A stretch of 64,000 nucleotides of DNA. Origin: Kribbella sp. NBC_01245 (lineage in GTDB: Bacteria > Actinomycetota > Actinomycetes > Propionibacteriales > Kribbellaceae). How positions within the stretch are numbered: position 1 is the first letter of the stretch; each line of letters opens with the position of its first letter. Positions 43,359-52,766 of the stretch are shown here, piece by piece. The DNA lies in NCBI RefSeq assembly GCF_036226525.1, contig NZ_CP108487.1:6200001-6264000 (forward strand). The letters are read 5' to 3'. The notes beneath the pieces were generated by a model. It was not told where the DNA came from and searched no databases. It worked only from the letters and a program-made list of their open reading frames with translations. The position numbers and the translations under genes are program-made.

Positions 43359-44651
43359 ATGCCCGCAATCGTGCTCGTCGGCGCCCAGTGGGGCGATGAG
43401 GGCAAGGGCAAGGCGACCGATCTGCTCGGCAACACCGGGGCTGAGATCGACTACGTGGTGAAGTTCAACGGCGGTAACAACGCCGGCCATACCGTGGTCA
43501 TCGGCAGCGAGAAGTACGCGCTGCACCTGCTGCCGAGCGGCATCCTGACTCCCGGTGTGACACCGGTGATCGGGAATGGCGTGGTGGTCGACTTGAGTGT
43601 GCTGTTCGAGGAGCTCGACGCGCTGCAGGTCCGTGGCGTCGACACCTCGAAGTTGGTCGTGAGCGCCAACGCCCACTTGATCCCGCCGTACAACCGGACC
43701 CTCGACAAGGTCACCGAGCGGTTCCTCGGCAGTCGCCGGATCGGCACCACCGGGCGCGGTATCGGCCCGACGTACGCCGACAAGATGAACCGGGTCGGCA
43801 TCCGGGTGCAGGATCTCTACGACGAGAACATCCTGAAGCAGAAGGTCGAGGGCGCGCTCGAGCTCAAGAACCAGCTGCTGGTCAAGGTCTACAACCGCCG
43901 CGCTGTCGCCGTCGACGAGGTCGTCGAGGAGCTGCTCTCGTACGCCGAGCGCCTCCGCCCGATGGTCGCGGACACCGCGCTGCTGCTGGGCCAAGCGCTC
44001 GACGCGGGCAAGACCGTACTGATGGAGGCGGGCCAGGCGACCCTGCTGGACGTCGACCACGGCACGTACCCGTTCGTCACGTCGTCCAACGCGATCTCGG
44101 CCGGCGCCTGCACGGGTTCGGGCATTCCGCCGACCCGGATCGACCGCGTGATGGCCGTGGTGAAGGCGTACACGACACGAGTCGGCGAGGGTCCGTTCCC
44201 GACCGAGTTGCTCGACGACGATGGCGAGTGGCTGCGGCAGCAGGGCTTCGAGTTCGGTACGACGACCGGGCGGCCGCGGCGCTGCGGCTGGTACGACGCG
44301 GTCATCGCGCGGTACGCCGCCAGGGTCAACGGCGTGACGGATTTCGTGCTCACCAAGCTGGACACGTTGACCGGGCGCGAGAAGATCCCCGTCTGCGTCG
44401 GGTACGACGTACGCGGCGTGCGGCACGAGGAAATGCCGATGACGCAGACCGACTTCCACCACGCGAAGCCGGTTTACGAGGAGTTCGACGGCTGGTCGGA
44501 GGACATCACCGGCTGCCGCAACTTCGAGGACCTGCCGAAGAACGCGCAGACCTACGTGAAGGCCGTCGAGGCCATGAGCGGCGCGCCGATCTCGGCCGTC
44601 GGCGTCGGCCCCGAACGCACGCAAATGGTCATCCTCAACAACCGCATCTGA
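43359..44651 (+). CDS. purA: Adenylosuccinate synthetase
   Basis: GTP-dependent ligase joining IMP and aspartate in AMP synthesis, 430 residues. The N-terminal GTP loop GAQWGDEGKGKATDLLG, the IMP-binding NGGNNAGHTVV, and the conserved RRIGTTGRGIGPTYADK and EAGQATLLDVDHGTYPFVTSSN are all present. ATG at 43359 has AGGAGGG six bases upstream. It ends near a 20-bp palindrome shared with the convergent kinase gene end. Confidence 0.98.
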   Translation: MPAIVLVGAQWGDEGKGKATDLLGNTGAEIDYVVKFNGGNNAGHTVVIGSEKYALHLLPSGILTPGVTPVIGNGVVVDLSVLFEELDALQVRGVDTSKLVVSANAHLIPPYNRTLDKVTERFLGSRRIGTTGRGIGPTYADKMNRVGIRVQDLYDENILKQKVEGALELKNQLLVKVYNRRAVAVDEVVEELLSYAERLRPMVADTALLLGQALDAGKTVLMEAGQATLLDVDHGTYPFVTSSNAISAGACTGSGIPPTRIDRVMAVVKAYTTRVGEGPFPTELLDDDGEWLRQQGFEFGTTTGRPRRCGWYDAVIARYAARVNGVTDFVLTKLDTLTGREKIPVCVGYDVRGVRHEEMPMTQTDFHHAKPVYEEFDGWSEDITGCRNFEDLPKNAQTYVKAVEAMSGAPISAVGVGPERTQMVILNNRI

Positions 44652-44692
44652 CAAATCCCGTTCATCGGGCCCTTGTGACTCGGCGTGTCGCC

Positions 44693-44712
44693 GTTCATCG
44701 GGCCCGATGAAC
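44693..44712. terminator. Perfect 20-bp palindrome between purA and the convergent kinase gene
   Basis: GTTCATCGGGCCCGATGAAC is its own reverse complement with no loop. Its left half plus three bases (GTTCATCGGGCCC) also occurs at 44660-44672, and the complement CCGATGAACGGG lies at 44724-44735 inside the last codons of the kinase gene. Alternative hairpins can therefore form over 44657-44735, a likely bidirectional terminator. Confidence 0.6.
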
Positions 44713-44717
44713 CACTT

Positions 44718-46796
44718 TCAGCGGCCGATGAACGGGATGTCGCGGATGCCCGGGAGCTCGCGGACGTCGCCGAGGCTGGGCCGTTCGGGCACGGTGACCG
44801 ACGGCGTGCCAATGGGCGACCAGTCGGGAGTGCTGCCGCCGGCGACGTTCAGCCAGCAGAGCGCGGCCGCGCCCAGGAGCAGGACCGCCACCAGCGTGCT
44901 CAGCCAAGCAGGCCGGAATGCCGAGCGCAGAGCGGCCCGGGCGCCACGGCGCATCGACGTACCGCCGGGACCGACCCACGCGGTGAAGAAGCCCGAAAGC
45001 GCACCGATAGCCACACCCGTCGTGGCGAGGTGACCCCAGCTCAAGCCCTGGAACACGGCCGCCACGAGTGTGGCCAGACCGCCGACGGTAAAGCCGACGA
45101 ATAGCGGCAAAATCAGGCACGGCAGGGTGATCGTGGCAGCCGTCACCAGGTGCACCGGGCTCGCGGCAACCGCCACCAGACCGTCCGAACGCCCTCTGCC
45201 ACCTCGAACCTCGCGCCGACGCAGCAACGCCGTACTGGAGCGATCGACCAGCCGCGCGATCACCATCAACACGGCCAGCACCACGAATGCCACCACCGGC
45301 AGGATCGCGGCCAAACCGACCAACGCCATCAGGATCGCGAACAGCAGGCCCGACCGCGTAGGCAGCAGATGCGGCGGTACGGGTGGCGCGGCTTGCTGCC
45401 GACGGGCGAGTGCCTTTTCCTTCTTGGTCATCGGGGCCGGCTGCCCGTACGGCGATACGGCCTGGCCCGGCGCCGGGTAGTTGGAGGTGTGGCCTTGCGG
45501 CGGGTAATTGGTCGGCTGCGCAGGCGAGTAGGCCGGTGACTGGTAGGCCAGCGGCAACGAGGCCGGCTGTGCGGACGTCGGCGCCGGCGAGTACGTCGCC
45601 GGGTGGCTCGGCATTCCCTGGCCGGGCACGGGCTGGCCCATCAGCGGTTGGCCCATGAACGGTTGGCCCGGTACCGGCTGGCCCGCTGCTGAGGCGAGCG
45701 GTGGCGGCGGGGTCGGGGTGGTCGTGGCGCGGATCCGGGCCCGCAGCGGTTCGAAGGCGGACAGCGGCGGGATCACCGACGGCACCAGCTTCGCCACCTC
45801 GGCCGGATCCAGTTTGTCCGGTTCTTGTGCGGGCTCATCCGTGATGGCCGGCGTGATCTCGGTCGCGGCGTCGTCGGTCGGCATCACCCGCGTCGTCGAC
45901 ATCACGCGGGTCGATGGAGGGGCCTCGACCTCGGTGGTGACGGTCTTCGTGTTCGGCACCAGCGCGTCGCGGCCTTCGGAATACCGGCTGAGACCGGTCA
46001 TGATCTCCTCGGCGGTCGGACGCTCGCGCTTGTTCGGGGAGAGCGCGGCGGCGAGCAGCGGCTGCAGGCGCGGATCCACTCCCTCGAGGTCGAACTGCCC
46101 GGTGTGGACGCGATGCAGCACCACCTCGAACGGCCCCTTGCCGAACGGCCGCCGCCCGGTCGCCGCGAAAGCGCAGGTCGCGGCCCAACCCCACCAGTCC
46201 GCGGATTCGGTGACAGCCTCGCCATCGATCAACTCAGGGGAGAGATATCCGGGCGTCCCGATCACGAGGCCGGTCGCGGTCAGCCGCAGATCGTCAGCGG
46301 CCTGGGCGATACCGAAATCGATCACGATGGGCCGGCCGTTCAGCATCAACACGTTGCCCGGCTTCAGATCGCGATGGACGACGCCCGCCCGGTGAATCGC
46401 CTGTAGCGCCTCGGCCAGACACCCGGCCAGCGGCAACCAGCGCTGCGGGGTCAACGGCCCGCGGTCCTCAACGTGTTCGTCCAGGGACTTGCCGGGCACA
46501 TACCTGGTCACCAGGTACGGCCGTTCGCCTTGCAGATCGAAATCGAGCAGTCCCGCGACGCCGGGATGGTCCACCTTCTGCAGGGTCGCGGTCTCACGCT
46601 CGAGCCGGGCACGGGCGGTCGAATCGTGCGCCACATGCGAACGCAGCACCTTCAGCGCGACGTCGCGCTCGTCAGCGGCCTGGGCGAGATAGACCACGCC
46701 CATACCGCCCTGACCGAGGCGCCGCACCAACCGGTACGGCCCCACCCGCTCTTCCGCCTCCAGCGGCGCGGAAGGTCGACCCCCTGTAGTGACCAT
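44718..46796 (-). CDS. Ser/Thr protein kinase with multi-pass C-terminal membrane domain
   Basis: Signalling kinase of 692 residues. The kinase domain (about 20-290) has LGQGGMGVVY, K49, HRDLKPGNVL with D143, DFG at 160-162 and GTPGYLSPE. A low-complexity Pro/Gln/Gly linker with repeated GQP(V/L/F)MGQP-type units follows. The C-terminus has about five membrane segments (LLFAILMALVGLAAILPVVAF, LVTAATITLPCLILPLFVGF and others) and no extracellular sensor domain, unlike PknB. ATG at 46796 is preceded by GAGGAC at unusually short spacing; a longer form adds 15 residues. The signal may be sensed within the membrane. Confidence 0.92.
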   Translation of the reverse strand: MVTTGGRPSAPLEAEERVGPYRLVRRLGQGGMGVVYLAQAADERDVALKVLRSHVAHDSTARARLERETATLQKVDHPGVAGLLDFDLQGERPYLVTRYVPGKSLDEHVEDRGPLTPQRWLPLAGCLAEALQAIHRAGVVHRDLKPGNVLMLNGRPIVIDFGIAQAADDLRLTATGLVIGTPGYLSPELIDGEAVTESADWWGWAATCAFAATGRRPFGKGPFEVVLHRVHTGQFDLEGVDPRLQPLLAAALSPNKRERPTAEEIMTGLSRYSEGRDALVPNTKTVTTEVEAPPSTRVMSTTRVMPTDDAATEITPAITDEPAQEPDKLDPAEVAKLVPSVIPPLSAFEPLRARIRATTTPTPPPPLASAAGQPVPGQPFMGQPLMGQPVPGQGMPSHPATYSPAPTSAQPASLPLAYQSPAYSPAQPTNYPPQGHTSNYPAPGQAVSPYGQPAPMTKKEKALARRQQAAPPVPPHLLPTRSGLLFAILMALVGLAAILPVVAFVVLAVLMVIARLVDRSSTALLRRREVRGGRGRSDGLVAVAASPVHLVTAATITLPCLILPLFVGFTVGGLATLVAAVFQGLSWGHLATTGVAIGALSGFFTAWVGPGGTSMRRGARAALRSAFRPAWLSTLVAVLLLGAAALCWLNVAGGSTPDWSPIGTPSVTVPERPSLGDVRELPGIRDIPFIGR

Positions 46797-46914
46797 GTCC
46801 TCTAAGGTACGTCGATCCCGGGTCTGCCCCCATCTCGTCACCCGACGTGACCTCGGCGCTTCGTGCTGCGCTTCGGTCGAGCCATTGGAAGCCTTGCGTC
46901 ATTAAACTGCCGGT

Positions 46915-47337
46915 GTGGCAGTTCGAAGCCGGAAGGCCGTGGTCGCCGACGTACACGAGGTGGCGTTGGGGATGCCGCACGTGACGGTCGAGCGGGCCGG
47001 CGGGGGAAACCCGGTCTACCAGGTGGGCGGGAAGTCTTTCGTGTTCTTCCGGACACCCCGGCCGGATGCCGTCGACCCGCAGACGGGCGAGCGCTACGAC
47101 GACGTGATCGTGATCTGGGTAGCGTCCGAGGACGACAAGCTCGCACTGGTTTCGGACGACAAGAGCCCCTTCTTCACGACGCCTCACTTCGACGGCCACC
47201 TGTCCGTGCTCGTCCGCGCGAGCCGACTCGGTGAACTCAACCGGCAGGAGCTGACCGAGGTGATCCAGGACGCCTGGCTCTCCCGCGCCTCCAAGCGCCG
47301 CGCCACCACCTGGCTCGAGCAACACCACTTGACCTGA
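46915..47337 (+). CDS. MmcQ/YjbR family protein
   Basis: The 140-residue product has a CyaY-like alpha/beta fold: LGMPHVTVERAGGGNPVYQVGGKSFVFF (read over residues 18-45), KLALVSDDKSPFFTTPHFDGH and ELTEVIQDAWLSRASKR. The family is called DNA-binding by analogy, but its role is unknown. GTG at 46915 is the start. It is divergent from the kinase gene and ends before a perfect 20-bp-arm hairpin. Confidence 0.85.
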   Translation: MAVRSRKAVVADVHEVALGMPHVTVERAGGGNPVYQVGGKSFVFFRTPRPDAVDPQTGERYDDVIVIWVASEDDKLALVSDDKSPFFTTPHFDGHLSVLVRASRLGELNRQELTEVIQDAWLSRASKRRATTWLEQHHLT

Positions 47338-47354
47338 TAGGCGCCTCCCCTCTG

Positions 47355-47408
47355 CGTTCATTCGTCGGAATACGGCCTGTATCTAAGGCGTATTCCGACG
47401 AATGAACG
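47355..47408. repeat. Perfect 20-bp-arm hairpin between convergent genes
   Basis: CGTTCATTCGTCGGAATACG (47355-47374) is the exact reverse complement of 47389-47408, with a 14-nt loop. It sits between the MmcQ/YjbR gene and the esterase gene, a likely bidirectional terminator. Confidence 0.75.
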
Positions 47409-47444
47409 ACAGGTGGGTTGGGGTGTCAGGTCAGGGTGGGGTTG

Positions 47445-49541
47445 TCAGGTCAGGGGGAGGTCGAAGGCGAGGAGGCCGGTGCCGGTGGCGTTGGTGATCC
47501 AGGGGCCTGCGCCGTTGTGGCTCAGGTAGCTGACGCCGGTCGCGCCCGTGGCAGGGCCCGATAGGGTGAGGACGAGCTTGCCGCCGGACTGGTAGGCGAC
47601 AGACTGGACCGTGGCAGTCGTACCGGCTAGGCGGAAGTTCGCTGCCGAGGCTGCGTCCACCGTGAGTACGTCAGCCGCTCGCAGTTGGACGGTGATCTGG
47701 CTGCCATCTCCAGTGACAGAAGCGCTTGCAGGGTTGGGAGCAGCCACTCCCGCGGCCGTCCCGCCGTACCAGTCGCGAGCGATCACTGCGAAGTTGTGGT
47801 CGCCCAGTTCCCTATAACCGCCCACCCACGCGTAGTGGCAGCCGTCGTGGCCAGAGAGCCCGTTGGTCGACAAGACCGTCACCCCAAGGCTGTCGCCCAT
47901 CTTGCGCTGGGCCTCGCGTAGTGCGATCGACGTGCTGTTACCGCAAGGCGAAGTACGCACCTGGTGGACGTAGTACTTGCTACCGCCAGAGACGGCCATA
48001 CCGAAGTCAGACCGCCAATCCTGCAAGAGCGAGCTGAAGCCGGTCGTGTGGACGGAGGCGTTGTCGTTGTCCGATTCGCCTTGGTAGAAGAGCACGCCCT
48101 TCACGTGGTCGATAAGGCCTGCAGACGCTAGACGCTGCCGGAGCCGCCCGTAGTTCGTAGAGAGTTCGTCGGGATTACTGTCGTTGCGCTGGAAGAACGA
48201 GATGGGCTGACCGCCGTGAGCGCCGTTGACCAGTGCAACAGGCACCTTGTACCTATCGACGATGCGACGACCCATGCGGATCGCCCACTGCCCCACGGAA
48301 CCCGACTGGGTTGAAACGTCTCCTGCCGCGTAGTGCCAGGTCCGATCGGCACCCGAGATCTCAGCGTTCGAGGTCGACGTCCCAAAACTCCGCAGGTACG
48401 GCGATTCCTCCCCGGACGCATTGCCGTTGAAGCGCGACGCCTCGGCGTTCGACTGGCCTTGGACGACGTACACGTCACCCGATACGACACCCTCGCGCTT
48501 CGCGACCACACGGTTGATGCCCTGGCCGATGGCCCGCAGCTCGAACGTGTACTCGTGCAGGCCCGCCGTGATCCGCGGCGTGAACCGGAACGGCCGCGAG
48601 GCGGGAGCCGCCAAGGTCTGCGTGCCACTCGGACCAGTTACCCGGAGCTGGACCTGCCGCACCCGCGAGTCCGTCACCCTGCCCGCGACCGGTACGACAG
48701 CTCCGCCCCGGCTGTCACGAGGGATGAGCTGACGATCTTGCGGCGCCTCGGTCAACGCCACCATTGCGGGCCGGACGTACGCCGTGAACTTGCGCTTGGA
48801 ATAGCGGCCCGCGTTGTTGGTGAACGTCCAGTCGGGTTGGCCGTTGGTGTTCGTGCCGATGCCGATCGACAGTGTGCCGGTGGCCGGCTCGGTGAAGGTG
48901 TTGACGGCGAACACGGTCTTCGCAGCCAACGCCGAAGGCCGGGTCGCGCCGACTTGGTGAACCTGGAATGACCCGTAGCCGAAGCTGCTGGTCGGGTTGT
49001 CATCCGCGTCGAACGTCAGCGCCGAGGCGTTCGCGACCTGGCTGCTGCCGTTGGTTTGGTACTGGTTCGGCCACATCTCGAGGTAGCCGGTCTGGCCGAT
49101 GCCGTTCGTCACGTCTGGCACATTCGAGCTGACCTCGAGATCGCCGACCGGTTGCCGCACGATGTCGCCCTTCCGGGTAGGCAGGCCGATTCGCCGGGCA
49201 TCCGTGCTGAACGGCTCCATCGCGGTCCAGACCCATTGCGGTCCGCTCGGTCCATCCAGTTCAAGGCAGTAGCCGACGCGATCGAAGTTGGGCCCGACCT
49301 CGGCCGTCTTGTCCAGGCTGTACGGCAGGTCCTGGTCCAGCCAGCCGGCGTTCTGTGGCAAGTCGATCTGCAGCACGGGCGTGAAACCGGCAGCCGCGAT
49401 GACGGCCGGATCGCAGGGATTCGCCGCCACGGCCGGCCCGGCCGCACCGGCAACAAGGCCGGCCGAACCAAGCAGGGCCACAACCGACAAGGCAGTCAGC
49501 CGGCGGACGGAAATTGGGTGGACGGAAACGTCATGAGGCAT
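47445..49541 (-). CDS. Secreted SGNH esterase, sialate O-acetylesterase (SASA) type
   Basis: Extracellular carbohydrate esterase of 698 residues. It has a signal peptide ending near AVAA (40), an N-terminal beta-rich region of about 210 residues, an Ig-like segment (about 275-350), and the SASA catalytic domain starting VYVVQGQSNAE (nucleophile S364), with ALVNGAHGGQPISFF, VLFYQGESDND and a C-terminal HDGCHYAW/LGDHNFAV region giving His. A final beta domain of about 90 residues completes it. ATG at 49541 has AGGAGG eight bases upstream. It probably removes acetyl groups from plant or microbial polysaccharides; the substrate is unknown. Confidence 0.85.
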   Translation of the reverse strand: MPHDVSVHPISVRRLTALSVVALLGSAGLVAGAAGPAVAANPCDPAVIAAAGFTPVLQIDLPQNAGWLDQDLPYSLDKTAEVGPNFDRVGYCLELDGPSGPQWVWTAMEPFSTDARRIGLPTRKGDIVRQPVGDLEVSSNVPDVTNGIGQTGYLEMWPNQYQTNGSSQVANASALTFDADDNPTSSFGYGSFQVHQVGATRPSALAAKTVFAVNTFTEPATGTLSIGIGTNTNGQPDWTFTNNAGRYSKRKFTAYVRPAMVALTEAPQDRQLIPRDSRGGAVVPVAGRVTDSRVRQVQLRVTGPSGTQTLAAPASRPFRFTPRITAGLHEYTFELRAIGQGINRVVAKREGVVSGDVYVVQGQSNAEASRFNGNASGEESPYLRSFGTSTSNAEISGADRTWHYAAGDVSTQSGSVGQWAIRMGRRIVDRYKVPVALVNGAHGGQPISFFQRNDSNPDELSTNYGRLRQRLASAGLIDHVKGVLFYQGESDNDNASVHTTGFSSLLQDWRSDFGMAVSGGSKYYVHQVRTSPCGNSTSIALREAQRKMGDSLGVTVLSTNGLSGHDGCHYAWVGGYRELGDHNFAVIARDWYGGTAAGVAAPNPASASVTGDGSQITVQLRAADVLTVDAASAANFRLAGTTATVQSVAYQSGGKLVLTLSGPATGATGVSYLSHNGAGPWITNATGTGLLAFDLPLT

Positions 49542-49713
49542 GGGCGAAACCTCCTGGGGCGGGACGGTCTCCACCATGAGTAGCGAACGCATCACCTTCG
49601 GTGCGAGCCCAGATCGCCAAGTGGTCCTATCTTTGCGTCAAGTGGCCGGTTTCTTCCGAACTTCGGCCATCGTCCTACTGGTTCCGGCGACCGCCCGGCG
49701 CAAGGGTTGCGGT

Positions 49714-50310
49714 ATGCGAATCGAGATCGTGGTTTTCGACGGCGTGGACGAGATGGACGTAATGGGCCCCTTCGAGGTGTGGGGCAGCGCGGCCCGGAGA
49801 GAACGGCTCGAAGTCACCATCGTCGGGCTCAACGGCCCGGTCGAGGTGACCGGGATGAACGGGCTGCAGTTCCGCGCGACCGACGGCCTGGGAAACACCG
49901 ATCCGGATGCCGTCTTCGTACCTGGCGGCGGCTGGGGCAGCCGGGCTGAGAAGGGTGCCTGGGCCGAGGCCCAGCGGGGCGAGCTACCGGCACGGCTGGC
50001 GGAGATGGCGCCGGACCTGAACTGGATCGGCTCGGTCTGCACGGGCTCGATGCTGCTCGCGGCCGCTGGTCTGACCAAAGGCCGGGCGGCCACGACACAC
50101 CACTCGGTTTGGGAGGAATTCCGTGAAACGGGCGCGGACCTCAAGCAGAACCGTGTTGTGGATGACGGCAACCTGATCACCGCCGGCGGCATCACCTCCG
50201 GTATCGACCTCGCCTTCTGGATCGTCGAACGCGAACTTGGCGCGGACCTCGCATCCGACATCGCCGCGGCCATGGAGTACCACCCCGACCGCGACATCTG
50301 GAAGCACTGA
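49714..50310 (+). CDS. DJ-1/PfpI family protein
   Basis: The 198-residue product has a class I glutamine-amidotransferase-like fold with a nucleophile-elbow Cys, C109 in GSVCTGSMLLAAAGL, and TTHHSVWEEF after it. The N-terminus MRIEIVVFDGVDEMDVMGPFEVW matches the isonitrile hydratase/AraC-associated subgroup, but no AraC domain is fused. The exact reaction is unknown. ATG at 49714 has AAGGG upstream. A longer in-frame reading to 49540 is unlikely. Confidence 0.88.
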   Translation: MRIEIVVFDGVDEMDVMGPFEVWGSAARRERLEVTIVGLNGPVEVTGMNGLQFRATDGLGNTDPDAVFVPGGGWGSRAEKGAWAEAQRGELPARLAEMAPDLNWIGSVCTGSMLLAAAGLTKGRAATTHHSVWEEFRETGADLKQNRVVDDGNLITAGGITSGIDLAFWIVERELGADLASDIAAAMEYHPDRDIWKH

Positions 50311-50352
50311 CTCCAGACATCCGATCTTTGGCCTGCCGTGCCGCGATGATCG

Positions 50353-50928
50353 TCAGGCCTGGAGGATGGCTTTCACGGTGTCGATTACGACCTGGCGGCG
50401 TTCGGTTGAGGTCATCTCGCGGACGAGCAGGCTGTACTCGGGGACCATGCCGCTCCACATTGAGGCCTGGTGCAGGACGAGGCCGAGGAGGACGGCTGGC
50501 TCGAAATTGGAGGAGAGGGTCCCGTCGGCCTGGGCTTTGGTGATCGACTCCACCTTGTGGCGGTTGCTGTCCAGGATGACCTGTAGCGGCGCATCGGAGT
50601 CCGCCCGTTCGAGCCGATACCAGGTCGCGAGTCGAGCCAATTCGGGGTGCTTCTCGTACCGATCGAAGAGTTGGCCCGCGTATTCCGGGAGGTTGGCCGG
50701 GTCGATCGGCGTCTCCCGCATGATTTCGGCGATCAGCAGGTTGAAGACCGCGTCGAACAGCCCGTCCTTGCTGTCGAAGTAGTGGTAGATCTGCGCCTTG
50801 TTGCAGCCCGCCACCGCCGCGATGCGGTCCACCCGGGCGCCGGCGATACCGAACGCCCCGAACTCCTGCAGCGCGGCATCAAGTAGCCGCTTCTTCGTCG
50901 CTTCCGCGTCTCCAACCATGCCTGCCAT
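50353..50928 (-). CDS. TetR-family regulator (divergent from SDR gene)
   Basis: Repressor of 191 residues. The helix-turn-helix is ATKKRLLDAALQEFGAFG then ARVDRIAAVAGCNKAQIYHYFDSKDGLF; the ligand domain is variable and matches no specific subgroup that I know. The start is ATG at 50928; ATG at 50919 is the alternative. Its gene is divergent from the short-chain dehydrogenase at 51025, with palindromic sequence between them, so it probably controls both. Confidence 0.88.
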   Translation of the reverse strand: MAGMVGDAEATKKRLLDAALQEFGAFGIAGARVDRIAAVAGCNKAQIYHYFDSKDGLFDAVFNLLIAEIMRETPIDPANLPEYAGQLFDRYEKHPELARLATWYRLERADSDAPLQVILDSNRHKVESITKAQADGTLSSNFEPAVLLGLVLHQASMWSGMVPEYSLLVREMTSTERRQVVIDTVKAILQA

Positions 50929-50981
50929 GCTAACTGACTAACCATCTAGTTGACTCGATTCCACGCGCATGCTTCACTCTA

Positions 50982-50995
50982 ACTAACTAGTCAGT
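50982..50995. promoter_or_regulatory. Candidate TetR operator
   Basis: ACTAACTAGTCAGT is a 14-bp palindrome with a single mismatched pair, centred on ACTAGT. Related ACTGACTA/TAGTTGACT words lie about 45 bp away near 50933-50955. It is located 30 bp before the dehydrogenase start. Confidence 0.4.
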
Positions 50996-51024
50996 CGAAG
51001 GATCACTTGAAAGGAATAGCCGAG

Positions 51025-51900
51025 ATGCCAAAGGTCTTTCTCGTCACCGGAAGCTCGCGAGGCCTGGGCCGCGCCATCGCCGAGGCCGTGCTCGATGCCG
51101 GTCACCAGTTGGTCGCCACGGCCCGTCGGCCCGAGCAGCTCTCGGACCTCGTCGACAAGTACGGCGATCAGGTGCGGGCCGTCGCCCTGGATGTGACCGA
51201 TGTGCAGGGCGCCGAATCCGCCGTACGGGCTGCCGTCGACGCCTTCGGTCGCCTGGACGTCGTCGTGAACAACGCGGGCTATGCCAACCTGGCCTCGGTC
51301 GAGGACATCACCGCCGAGGACTTCCGCGCTCAGGTGGACACCAACCTGCTCGGCGTTGTGAACGTCACGAAGGCGGCGCTGCCGGTCCTACGGGAGCAGG
51401 GTTCGGGTCACGTCATCCAGGTCTCCTCGGTTGGTGGACGGATGACGAGTCCGGGGCTGTCCGCCTACCAGGCCGCCAAGTGGGCGGTCGGCGGGTTCTC
51501 CCTGGCCCTCGCCGCCGAGGTCGCGCCGCTCGGAATCAAGGTCACCGTGCTCGAGCCAGGCGGTATGGCCACCGACTGGGCCGGATCGTCGATGGCCATC
51601 CCGCCGATCAGCGCGCCCTATCAGCAGACGGTCGGCGGACTGCGTGACGCGTTGAGCTCCTATCCGCCGGCCAGTGACCCGGCCAAGGTTGCCCAGGCCG
51701 TGCTCCACGTGACCGATCTCGAAGTGCCGCCAGTCCGCCTGTTGCTCGGCAGCGACGCAGTGGCCGGAGCGGCAATGGTCGAGCAGGCCCAGGCCGCAGC
51801 CGACTCGACGTGGCTGGAATTGAGCCGCTCCACGGATCACGACGACTGGGGCGACCAGCACCTCGAGATCCTCCAGGCCCTCGCCAAGCCAGCGTCCTGA
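51025..51900 (+). CDS. Short-chain dehydrogenase/reductase
   Basis: NAD(P)-dependent oxidoreductase of 291 residues. The cofactor motif is TGSSRGLG (8-15), with NNAGYANL, the Ser in QVSSVGGR and the catalytic SAYQAAK. The extra C-terminal 40 residues are typical of the larger classical SDRs. The start was set at the ATG at 51025 with AAAGGA nine bases upstream; a TTG at 51007 is the alternative. The substrate is unknown. Confidence 0.9.
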   Translation: MPKVFLVTGSSRGLGRAIAEAVLDAGHQLVATARRPEQLSDLVDKYGDQVRAVALDVTDVQGAESAVRAAVDAFGRLDVVVNNAGYANLASVEDITAEDFRAQVDTNLLGVVNVTKAALPVLREQGSGHVIQVSSVGGRMTSPGLSAYQAAKWAVGGFSLALAAEVAPLGIKVTVLEPGGMATDWAGSSMAIPPISAPYQQTVGGLRDALSSYPPASDPAKVAQAVLHVTDLEVPPVRLLLGSDAVAGAAMVEQAQAAADSTWLELSRSTDHDDWGDQHLEILQALAKPAS

Positions 51901-51940
51901 CCTGCGCCCGACCGCCGGCGACCGCTCTCGCTGCGGGCGG

Positions 51941-52645
51941 TCAGTTGGCGGTGAGGGCGGGGTAGAAGGCGGTTAGGTCGCCGGCGAGGCCGGCCTTGGC
52001 CTGGCGGCTGGTCTCGTCGGCGAGCACCTCGTGGGCACCGGCCTCGATGCCGTCGAGGGCCTGTTTGGCGATCTCCTGCGGTGAGCTCTTCGGTTCGGTG
52101 AGGCCGGCCGTCATATCCGTGTCGACGTAGCCCATGTGCAGACCGGTGACGCCGATGCCGCGACCGAGCAGCTCGAGCCGGATCGCGTTGGACTGGGACC
52201 AAAGAGCGGCCTTGGTCGCCGCGTAGGCGCCGTGGCGGGCAACCCAGGAGAGCGCTGAGTGGGCGTTGAGGATGTGGCCACCGCCGTTGCGCTCGATGAT
52301 CGGCACGAAGGCGCGAGTGACCTCGAGCGGGCCGAAGAAGTTCGCTTCGAAGACCGCGCGGACCTCCTCGATCGAGGCGTCGAGATAGGTCTCCGGCGAA
52401 CCGGCGCCGGCGTTGTTGATCAGGATCGTGACGTCGGGCGCGGCCTCGGCCAAGGCGGCGATGGACGTCGGGTCGGTTACCTCCAGCGGTAGCGGCACGA
52501 CGCGCGGGTCGTCGCTCGGCTGCGGGTTGCGCGCCGTGGCGTAGACCTTCTTCGCGCCGCGAGTGAGCAGATCCTCCACCAATGCCTTGCCGATACCGCG
52601 ATTGCCACCCGTGACCAGAACGACGGCGCCTTCGATTGCGGTCAT
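51941..52645 (-). CDS. Short-chain dehydrogenase/reductase (second)
   Basis: Oxidoreductase of 234 residues with TGGNRGIG near 12-19, INNAGAGSPE, the Ser in NAHSALSWV and the catalytic GAYAATK. ATG at 52645 has GGAG upstream; a longer in-frame form adds 15 unlikely residues. It is divergent from a TetR gene, with two clear palindromes between them. Substrate unknown. Confidence 0.9.
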   Translation of the reverse strand: MTAIEGAVVLVTGGNRGIGKALVEDLLTRGAKKVYATARNPQPSDDPRVVPLPLEVTDPTSIAALAEAAPDVTILINNAGAGSPETYLDASIEEVRAVFEANFFGPLEVTRAFVPIIERNGGGHILNAHSALSWVARHGAYAATKAALWSQSNAIRLELLGRGIGVTGLHMGYVDTDMTAGLTEPKSSPQEIAKQALDGIEAGAHEVLADETSRQAKAGLAGDLTAFYPALTAN

Positions 52646-52694
52646 GCTCTCCAACTCCTCTATGGGATCTCTGCGATGCTGTGGACTCAAGCTT

Positions 52695-52734
52695 GAAACC
52701 GATCAGTTTCCACAGACTGTAAACCGATCGGTTT
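52695..52734. promoter_or_regulatory. Two TetR operators between divergent genes
   Basis: AAACCGATCGGTTT (52721-52734) is a perfect 14-bp palindrome. A second copy, GAAACCGATCAGTTTC (52695-52710), has one mismatched pair. Their centres are about 25 bp apart. They lie between the SDR start (52645) and the TetR start (52767), fitting negative autoregulation plus control of the SDR gene. Confidence 0.75.
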
Positions 52735-52766
52735 TCAAAGACAAGTTGAGTCGGTAAGCTCGCTGC

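Noticed and set aside
43290..44654. A 454-residue minus-strand frame
   Set aside because: Complete antisense of purA, with low-complexity Arg/Val/Asp composition.
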